A stretch of DNA of 64,000 bases, taken from Oncomelania hupensis (taxonomy: Eukaryota; Mollusca; Gastropoda; Littorinimorpha; Pomatiopsidae). Below, one piece after another: positions 56,413 to 64,000 of the stretch. How positions within the stretch are numbered: position 1 is the stretch's first letter; every line of letters starts with the position of its first letter. Location: the NCBI GenBank assembly GCA_036898135.1, contig CM072527.1, positions 35,013,060-35,077,059 on the forward strand, in the 5' to 3' direction. Below the pieces are notes generated by a model. It was not told the DNA's origin and did not search any database. It saw only the letters and a program-made list of their open reading frames with translations. The translations under genes and the position numbers were made by a program.

Positions 56413-56846
56413 TACCTTCAATACAGAAGACTTCTGGCCACTAATACCCAGCACAAAACCAATGACGAAGTCCGACAGACCATCACACAAGCCATCGGAC
56501 AAAACGATGACATGCTCATAGTGGTGAAGAAATGGAAACTCCGATGGTATTACCACGTCAGCAGAGCATCAGGCCTTGCAAAGATCATCCTGCAAGGCAC
56601 GGTTTAAGGAGGCAAAAGAAGAGGGGAAAAGAAAAAGAGGTGGGAGGACAACATTCGATAATGGACTGGCTTGACGCTGAGCAAAACCATAAGGATTGCT
56701 GAGGACAGAGAAAGATGGAGTACGCTGGTTACACGATCATCTGTGGTGCCCCAACGACTTTCAAGTTACGGGATAGGATAGGATAGGATAGGATAGGATA
56801 GGATAGGATAGGATAGGATAGGATAGGATAGGATAGGATAGGATAG
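56413..56846 (+). mobile_element. LINE-R 3' fragment, copy 5, with expanded tail
   Basis: Starts at CAGAAGACTTCTGGCCACTA. Coding traces are NDEVRQTITQAIGQNDDMLI and VVKKWKLRWYYHVSRASGLA. It ends in a greatly expanded tail of about 15 GGATA units (56769-56846). Immediately after, 56848-56905 resembles a SINE-A fragment (ACTGAAGGGAGGGAGGAAGC). Confidence 0.9.
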
Positions 56847-56909
56847 GCCTTCAGTACCAGTACTGAAGGGAGGGAGGAAGCCGGAAGTACCCAGAGAAAA
56901 CTTCAGTGA

Positions 56910-57157
56910 CTTGAGACTTTTCGTGGCCCAGATATAATTCTGCCGAATCTTTCCTTTGGTGTGGAATAACGATTTACTGACTTGACTTGACACGGCTTGG
57001 CTATTGTTTAATAGTGAGATATGCGTTGCTTTGTTCGCCCGTTCATCAAGAGTTGTTCGCCATGGCACGAAGTCATTCAAGTACAAATGGTAGGGAGTGA
57101 CTGTATAATTGTTAGTGTATTACAGTAATAGACAGTCGTCTATTTGAAGCTATATTC

Positions 57158-57200
<43 letters not shown>

Positions 57201-58300
57201 GACACAAGAGATTTATTGATCCAAGGACACAAAGGAAAAAATTACTTCCAGCCGTGCGAAACAACAATAATAAGATGCCTACAATGATAACGACGATACA
57301 TATACGATGGTATGGCGACAGCAACGACGATGATGATGACGACGACGGGGATGATTATGATGATGACGACGACGAGTGATGATGATGATGAGGAGGAGGA
57401 GGAGGATTATGACTTGATGACAGTGAACTATGTCAAGTAATCACAACAACAGCAACAATAACAACATCACCACTCGCATCATTAACAGCGACCATGAACA
57501 ACGTCGTCCTTCCTTGGTGACGCGTGAACATGCCTGTGTGTCCGTGTATGTTCGTGCGTGTGTATGTGTGTGTGTGAAATAGAGAGAGAGTTAGTGTGTG
57601 GGTGTGGGTGTGTGTGTGTGTGTGTCTGTCGGTCTGGCTGTTTCTGTATTTGTGTAGGCGCGCATGCATGTTGTTATGTATGTATGTGTAAGAAAATCCG
57701 CATCTATCCTTAAATCCTTTACTGTCCGCATAACCCATTCGCCTGATAATTTTCCACTAGCTGCTGGATGGAACTGTTCTGACGAAATGACGCATGATTA
57801 GTTAGCAATTAGGCTTCGTCCATTTACCATAAGTACCGAGAAATTGTTGCCGGTTCCGCAGTGCTCGGACCGGGTTGTTGAGTTTGCTGCTGCCGTTTTG
57901 GTTCCAAAATCGTGCTACCATGCAGAATATAAATAGTTGTGAAAAGTTGCAACACACAAACTCCACAACTAGTGAAATATTGTCACGCATAGCAATTTGA
58001 GTCTAGGTACTCACCCCCCTCCACCTTCCCCCCCCCCAATAAATATTTTTAAAATGTCTGTAAATCTGTGCGAGATTTTTGCAAATCTGTGCGAGATTAG
58101 TCCGAAAGAATCCAAAAATAAAATTTGAAATTTTGTTGTGTCCGTCCTCCGTCTGTCTGTCCGCCGTCGCCGTATGTCTGTGCAAAAACTTTACAATGGC
58201 TAAGTACTCAGAGCCTATTTCAACTATCACAACTATTACAACGAAACTTGATAAAATGGCGTATTCCCATGAGACCTCACAAATGATAAGTGAATGAATG
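56910..58300. other. Unassigned DNA with simple repeats
   Basis: (AAC)n at 57157-57200, GAC/GAT/GAG-rich sequence at 57320-57410 and GT-rich sequence at 57530-57625. No gene was recognised. Confidence 0.4.
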
Positions 58301-58309
58301 ACTTTACTT

Positions 58310-59475
58310 CAAGGTTAAGGTCACGGAGTCATCAAATATTAGTCCAAATATGATAATTTTTCACGAAATGTCATTTTTTTCCTAGTTTATTAATATTGAA
58401 CTTATGGTTCTTTGAGGCATGATAGATATCAATTAGACACACATACTTTGTAAATTGGGTCAACCTCACTCCAAGATCAAGGTCACCAAAGTCCAAAGTC
58501 GGTTTGTAGTGACCTTGACCCTAAACAATGAGAAATATTAGGTCCGAACTTGTTGTATTTAGCGATGATAAATTGATCTTTCACATTTGTTCCGTTTTTG
58601 CGTTAATCTTGAAAGTGAAGGTCATTTTAGGCCTTGCAAAAACATACCAAACATAGGTCATCGTGCGACGGATTGGCTGTTTATCTAACCCATAGTTTGC
58701 AACATCATTGGGTAATTTGATGAGACATGCATGAGAGATCACGTGAGGGTAAAGGCCATCCCAAGATCAAGTATACTGAAGTCAAGGTCATCCGAAGGTC
58801 ACCGTTTTTTTTTGCATTATACAACTTTTACTGTACTTTATTTGAAAGTACATGAGCATTTGGAGCCGGAGGTCAATATCGTCTCAAGGGCAAGAGCACT
58901 GAAAGATGAAAGTCGGTATTGCTTTGCATTTTAATGGCATCTTTTCATTTTATTTTTTCTGGGCACTCATTTTCACGTTAAATATTACGAATTCCATAAG
59001 GAGCATGTGAGTCATATGGGTTTTGCCCTTCTAGTTTATATTGAACTTATGATTCTTTGATGCATGATAGGTATTAATGAGATACACATACTCTGCCAAT
59101 TTGGTCAACCTCACTCCAAGGTCAAGGCCAAGTTCACTGGAGCTGTTCAAAATCTGTTAGTATAAGTACTTTGAAGTGATCTTGACCCTAAACTATGAGA
59201 GATAAAAAGTCCAACTTGTTGTATTTAGAGATGATAGATTGATCTTTCATAGATATTCCATTTTTGCGTTGATCTTGAAGGTCGAAGTCATTTTAGTCCT
59301 TGCAAAAACATTTTTAAAAAATAGGTCCTCGTACAGTAAAATGGCTGTTTATTTAACCCATAATGTGCAACAGCATGCCACAATTTCATTTTTTTTTTGG
59401 GCATTCATTTTCATGTTAAATATTGCGAATTCCATAAGGAGCATGTGAGTCTTATGGGCTTTGCCATCCTAGTTT
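58310..59475. repeat. Two-copy direct repeat (~650 bp offset) rich in AGGTCA motifs
   Basis: CTAGTTTATTAATATTGAAC…GGCATGATAGATATC…GGTCAACCTCACTCCAAG at 58382-58475 recurs at 59032-59120, and GGAGCATGTGAGTCATATGG at 59000 recurs at 59438. The second copy is shortened. CAAGGTCA/AAGGTCA-type hexamers occur repeatedly in both. Confidence 0.85.
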
Positions 59476-59606
59476 TCTAATGAATTGGGTTAAACAAATT
59501 TTTATTCCATAAAAAAATACACATTTGACCAACAAATAATGTTTTACAGAGTAGGCAACAAGCGATGATTTTTAAGCTATCCTAGTGAATAAGCTATTAT
59601 AGTCAA

Positions 59607-59721
59607 GCGTGAAAGTCGGTATGTAAATAACTATAGCGTGAAAGTCAGTATGTAAATAACTATAGCGTGAAAGTCGGTATGTAAATAACTATAGCGTGAA
59701 AGTCAGTATGTAAATAACTAT
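59607..59721. repeat. 29-bp tandem repeat, four copies
   Basis: Unit GCGTGAAAGTCGGTATGTAA plus ATAACTATA. Copies alternate G and A at the twelfth base, indicating a dimer that duplicated. Confidence 0.95.
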
Positions 59722-59729
59722 CACACAAA

Positions 59730-60424
59730 TCTGACAGCGGTCTGGAGTCTGCGCAACGGTGGAGGTTCTTAATCGCCCAGTCATGTTATAAACTGCGACT
59801 CCGGAAATATGCAAGTAATGACTCTGTTTCACGTGGTTCACATTTTGAGATTTTGTCAGAGCAGCAACCATATTTGATATGCACGTTTTTGTAATGCGAC
59901 ACCGATTTAAACAGCACAAATTAATGCATAATGTGTGGGTTCTGTAATAGTAACCTAGTTAAGGGAATGAAAATCGCCGTTATCACGTCCAGCTTCGTTG
60001 CTCCTGAAATGGTGCCAAAAGGAAGCATTTGAAAGTACAGTTTTGGTCACATTTTATTAAATGTTTTCAGGTTTGAGTGAAAACGAATGCTATCACTTTT
60101 ATTGTCTATCATGCTTTATCTGTTTGTATTTGTGCTTTTTTGATCGCGCAATTCTTATTGTTTGTTAACTTTTATTGTTATAATTGTACGTTTTAAAAGG
60201 GTCTCTGTTCAACAATATTGTTTTTATTCCTGGTGTGGGACTATGATTCCACTAAATATCTTAATTAACTGTAGCTTTATCGACTTCTGTTTGATGAGGG
60301 TTGTCTGTGTTTGTAAATAGCGTTTAATGTTCGTGTCATATAATTTATCAAATGCTATGTTAAATCATTATTGTTTTTGCTTTAGTTAGGTACCTTTTAA
60401 TTTGTTATAATTACAGTTTTAAGA
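59730..60424. other. AT-rich non-coding DNA
   Basis: Nothing recognised. Confidence 0.4.
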
Positions 60425-60483
60425 TGTTAACGCGGCCAGCGCACTTAAAGTGCGGTATTGCGCTCTACAATTAACCATTTCAG

Positions 60484-60485
<2 letters not shown>
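60425..60485 (-). repeat. SINE-like 3' module
   Basis: On minus: GTTAATTGTAGAGCGCAATA and ACTTTAAGTGCGCTGGCC, related to 14066-14165. It abuts the TAG array. Confidence 0.5.

Positions 60486-60574
<89 letters not shown>
60485..60574. repeat. (TAG)n array
   Basis: A pure array of about 90 bp between two SINE-like segments. Confidence 0.97.
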
Positions 60575-60575
<1 letters not shown>

Positions 60576-60596
60576 TGGTTTTTTTTTGTAAGCTTA

Positions 60597-60824
60597 CCAC
60601 CGCTGTAGCTCAAGTGGTAGAGCGTTCGCCTGGAACACCGATGACCCAGGTTCGAATCCCGTGGTGGGCGATAAAAAAAGTGGCCATTTTTCACTGTCCA
60701 TTTTAGCAGTATGATTGGTTTGGTGGTTCAGTGTTGATTTAAGTCCCTATCCCTTGTTCCCTGGGATGGTTATCCCCGTCTGTGTGGGTGTAGACGTTAA
60801 ACCTCAATGTTCGTTCATTCATTT
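60597..60824 (+). mobile_element. SINE-B copy 2
   Basis: Box A GTAGCTCAAGTGGTAGAGCG, box B GGTTCGAATCC (60649-60659), then an A-run, GGTTCAGTGTTGATTTAAGT and the 3' end GACGTTAAACCTCAATGTTC plus GTTCATTCATT. It is collinear with the minus-strand copy at 43379-43617. Derived from a tRNA; the stems are degenerate. Confidence 0.88.
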
Positions 60825-60829
60825 CAAAA

Positions 60830-61844
60830 AGTTTTAAAAGTTTGAAGAATGCCGAGTGTTTTATCCCTGGCGTTTTGTTGCCTTTATCTCCTGGATAATA
60901 CTCTCGCTATGGTCATATTGCAAGACGGGAGATTTTTCATGCCTCACCATGCCTTAATCAGGCTATTCCGTTTACGTTTGATCTGAACTTTTTGCAAGAG
61001 TACTGAATACAGAGCATATTGCATCATGCAGGGTGCGGAAGTACTTAAGAAGTAATCGTGTAATTAAGAGTATTCATCTTTGCAAATAAAGCAGCTGGTC
61101 TAGTTGTTGCTGTAGCGATTTCTCCGCTGTCTAAATGGGTCTGGATGCCGTTAGTCAACCACAGCATGCAAAGATATGCAGAGCACCCTGTAGGCCTACT
61201 ATAGACGTATTCGTTTAATTAAATGTATTTGTCTGATAGTTGCAATTAAGCTGCTGTAGTGAAGTGTCCACTGCCTCAAATTGTCCGCATGCGGTAGTCA
61301 ACCACAAGTATGAGAATACAGAATATATTGATTTATGCAGAACTATTTTAGATGTGATGGTGTGGTGTCATTTGGGTGTATTTGTTGGTATATTATAAAT
61401 AAATTAAAATAATAAAGCTGATTTTTATTGCGCAGTTTTATGATCTACGATACACTAAAGCCATTTTAAACTTTGATTAAACACACTACAAAACCAATAC
61501 ATAACAATAACAATCAGCAAAACCGAACAGAACCCAACAAAGACAAGCTCTCACACACACACCATATACCTTTCGCTGCTAGCTTGATTTGCATGCTGTA
61601 CGGTAGAGAGAGTTTGCATCTCCGACACTATTATTCTTGTTTTTGCTATAGCCCTTACACTAGTCAAAATAAACCAATAAAAGTACGTATCCATGGAAAG
61701 GAAATTGAATACAGTTTTCATTTGTGCTAGATAGAGGATTAAACAAGAAAATTAAAATTTGTGTGTCTGTAAGAAACTGTGAAATTCAGTTTTTGCAAAA
61801 CCTTTTTCTTTTCAATATTGTTGCAAACTGGCAAAATAAAATGC
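60830..61844. other. Non-coding DNA
   Basis: GCAGCTGGTCTAGTTGTTGC…GTAGTCAACCACA at 61090-61165 is echoed at 61250-61310 (GCTGCTGTAGTGAAGTGTCC…GTAGTCAACCACA), a weak direct repeat. No gene was recognised. Confidence 0.4.
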
Positions 61845-61906
61845 ATGATCACAATCATGCATGTTTAGTTGATTTATGATCACAATCATGCATGTTTAGT
61901 TGATTT
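61845..61906. repeat. 31-bp perfect direct repeat, two copies
   Basis: ATGATCACAATCATGCATGT and the next 11 bases are repeated exactly in tandem, ending where the LINE-R tail begins. Confidence 0.95.
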
Positions 61907-62354
61907 ACCTATCCTATCCTATCCTATCTTATCCTATCCTATCCTATCCTTTCCAGTAACTCGAAAGTCGTTGGGGCACCATAGATGATCGTTTAACCAG
62001 CGTACTCCATCTTTCTGTCCTTAGCAGCCATTATGGCTTTGCGCAGTGTCAAGCCAGTCCATTCTCGAATGTTGTACCTCTCCTCTTTTTTTGTCTCCCT
62101 CTTCTTCTGCATTCTTGCATCATGCCTTACAGGATGGTCTGACGTGGCCATACCATTGGAGTTTCCGTTTCTTCACCACTGTGAGCATGCCATCGTGTTG
62201 TCCAATGGCTTGTGTGATGGTCTGTCGGACTTCGTCGTTGGTGGTGTGCAGGGTATAGGAAATGCCCAGAAGTCTTCTGTATCACCTCATCTCCATGCTT
62301 TGTATTCTTCGTTGTAGATCTGCTGTGAGGGTCCATGTTTCGCAAGCGTATAGG
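61907..62354 (-). mobile_element. LINE-R 3' fragment, copy 6
   Basis: The tail (plus CCTATCCTATCC units with one TCTTA) is at 61907-61951. Minus-strand coding traces in broken frames correspond to the YACETWTLTAD to KRSS region of copy 2. 5'-truncated at about 62354. Confidence 0.88.
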
Positions 62355-62455
62355 AATATTTTACAAACTCAGCAATGTTATAATGTTTTAACACTCCATG
62401 GATAACTTCACTAGACTTCAAACAAAACACAACAAAAAGAAAAGGAAGACACAGA

Positions 62456-62710
62456 TTATACTAATTCTACCAAAAGTATCTCTTGGTCAGTGATTGAATC
62501 TCTGCCACTGTCACTAGATCTCGGATGACATGTAGAGTCATAATGTACAGGTTCAAAATCAGAATAGTACAATCCATGGTCATCAAAATCTTCTTCACCA
62601 CTATCACTGTCTCGCAATATTTTAACAAGAACACCTTCGAGAGGCACATGGTGTCGAACAGCCATGTTTTGTGGAAGAGCACGATCAAACATTGTGTTTT
62701 TTGCAACCAT
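62456..62710 (-). CDS. Small acidic ORF of unknown function
   Basis: An 84-codon ATG-to-stop ORF. The sequence is non-repetitive and acidic in the middle (DSDSGEEDFDDHGLYYSDFE), with a Ser/Asp-rich end. Codon choice looks ordinary. The DNA upstream on minus (62930-62760) is GC-richer and contains AGTTACTTCCCTTGAAGC. That motif also occurs inside the transposon at 3141-4140 (AGTTACTTCCCTTGAAC), so a mobile-element origin is possible. Not recognised; it may be the N-terminus of a transposase-like protein (piggyBac N-termini are similarly acidic), a host first exon, or chance. Confidence 0.3.
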   Translation of the reverse strand: MVAKNTMFDRALPQNMAVRHHVPLEGVLVKILRDSDSGEEDFDDHGLYYSDFEPVHYDSTCHPRSSDSGRDSITDQEILLVELV

Positions 62711-62945
62711 AAAAGTCGTCTGTTTCAGTCGGAAACATTAACCTAAGCTTACCGTGCTTTTTGAGAGGAAAGAGCTTCAAGGGAAGTAACTGAATTACTC
62801 GCTTTTCCTTATTCTTCTGCTAATCGGACCGAAAGTAACAGAGCGCGGCAATTGGACGACGTCCCATAAGCATTGCAAGGCAGTCAGAGAGGACGTAAGG
62901 CGTTCGTCCACAGCGCAGGGAAAGGTTTAAAATAAAACTTACAGA

Positions 62946-63018
62946 CAATCCATAAAATACAACATACAAGCAATCCATAAAATACAACATACAGGCAATC
63001 CATAAAATACAACATTTC
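62946..63018. repeat. 25-bp tandem repeat, three copies
   Basis: Unit CAATCCATAAAATACAACAT plus ACAAG, repeated three times with one change. Confidence 0.95.
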
Positions 63019-63019
63019 A

Positions 63020-63717
63020 CGGACAATTAAATTCCAAATACGTAACAAACATTAATACAAATAACATTAGACACTCCCTAGCTAGTGTAACAATGTCATC
63101 ATTTAAACAAGTTATTTTAAATTTTTAAAAAAGGCAATACAGTATTTTAAAAGGTAAAACTGTAATATCAACATTTAACACGATGTGCTTCGCGTGGTAA
63201 ACCAATAAAATAATGTGTGCAAAAAATAAATGAATCTCTGAAGAGTAAATAGGACACTATGCTTAATGGAGATGGCTGAGGCTTACGTTGGCCCTATATG
63301 GTGGGGTTAGGGAAGGAGGTGGCTTCCAGAACAAGGAGAGGTAAAGTGGTGCCAAGTAACAAAGGAAATATTTATTTATTTATTTATTTATTTGTTTTGT
63401 GGACTATTCCAGTTTGCATAAGTTCTGTGCTTGAAAAGAAAACAACAACACGTAATTATTTGTATGAAGTTTGTGTGTGTGTGTAGGTGTGTGTGTGTGT
63501 GTGTGTGTGTGTGAGCGCGTGCGTGCGTACAAACAAAGCTCAATTTTGAGCATTTTAGCAGATAGTGAAAAGGTGTGACATTGATCAAGGTAACATGACA
63601 TTTTTACAGAACAGAAGTATATTAAATAGAAACGTATCTTCTTTTAGAAACATAAATAAAGTCAATAAATAAAAACATAAACAAAATATAACTCTCTCAT
63701 TCACTTACACACATGCG
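63020..63717. other. AT-rich DNA with short simple repeats
   Basis: (TTTA)n at 63368-63392 and (GT)n at 63470-63512. No gene was recognised. Confidence 0.4.
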
Positions 63718-63766
63718 TGCACACACACACACACACACACACACTCTCTCTCTCTCTCTCTCTCTC
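63718..63766. repeat. (CA)n(TC)n compound microsatellite
   Basis: A CA array directly followed by a TC array. Confidence 0.95.
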
Positions 63767-63947
63767 CACCTATCTACACTCTCTTCTCCTCCTCATCCCC
63801 TTCCAAAACAGGATATTAAACAAAAATCAAAAACACAGTGAACTCATTTCGTAAAAATAATTCATTTGTTCTTAATTATATTCGGTAGACAGTAATTTCT
63901 TTTGCGGAATATTGCTTGGCGGTTTCATGGTTTCATTATAATCTCTT

Positions 63948-63968
63948 TGTTATTATTATTATTATTAT

Positions 63969-64000
<32 letters not shown>
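63948..64000. repeat. (ATT)n(AGT)n array running off the window
   Basis: ATT units change to AGT units at about 63970 and continue to the window end. Confidence 0.95.

Noticed and set aside
60597..60670. tRNA gene
   Set aside because: A and B boxes are present but the cloverleaf is degenerate and the body matches another SINE copy at 43379-43617.

Overview
The window looks like nuclear DNA of an animal, most likely a mollusc (perhaps a gastropod). It has no bacterial-style gene packing and no long host ORFs. It is AT-rich, very rich in di-, tri- and tetranucleotide microsatellites, and filled with animal-type transposable elements, some with diagnostic target-site duplications (TSDs). The mollusc assignment is inferred from the style of the repeats, such as 2A-bearing APE-type LINEs and tRNA-derived SINEs with ATT tails. 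No host protein-coding gene can be established. Three candidate host exons (about 15.4, 23.4-24.2 and 30.35 kb, plus strand) rest only on splice-like signals, and all long homopeptide ORFs are microsatellite translations.

Layout. 1-1.34 kb: a Tc1/mariner element, minus strand, cut by the window edge and frameshifted. 2.28-8.4 kb: a nearly full-length CR1/L2-like non-LTR retrotransposon, minus strand. Its ORF1 begins with a virus-like 2A recoding peptide. Its ORF2 (endonuclease, reverse transcriptase, C-terminal zinc knuckle) is broken by homopolymer indels, one stop codon and a nested 1000-bp TIR transposon with a perfect 8-bp TSD. 8.6-20.7 kb: microsatellite-dominated DNA with SINEs, a long hairpin and minisatellites. 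20.7-31.3 kb: SINEs, a 298-bp hAT-type MITE with 8-bp TSD, and a 5'-inverted LINE copy. 37.3-40.9 kb: a very young LTR retrotransposon (LTRs of 1044 bp, one visible difference) carrying gag only. 40.9-44.2 kb: LINE and SINE fragments, including a 55-bp retroposon with a 14-bp TSD. 44.6-45.85 kb: duplicated trinucleotide arrays. 47.9-51.1 kb: a 3.2-kb TIR element holding a nested MITE, a cysteine-rich ORF and a 160-bp tandem repeat with YY1-like sites. 51.2-54.2 kb: a decayed, interrupted Ty3/gypsy element. 55-64 kb: further LINE, SINE, MITE and tandem repeats and one small acidic ORF.

How the parts relate. The coding information is almost entirely that of selfish elements. The non-autonomous elements (SINEs, MITEs, the gag-only LTR element, the micro-retroposon) presumably depend on enzymes of autonomous relatives. 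One LINE family with a GGATA-repeat 3' tail appears six times, and one SINE family with an ATT tail at least six times. Its tails sit next to most of the large ATT/AAT arrays, so retroposition probably seeded many of the microsatellites. Several coding breaks fall in homopolymer runs, so assembly error should be excluded before the elements are called dead.
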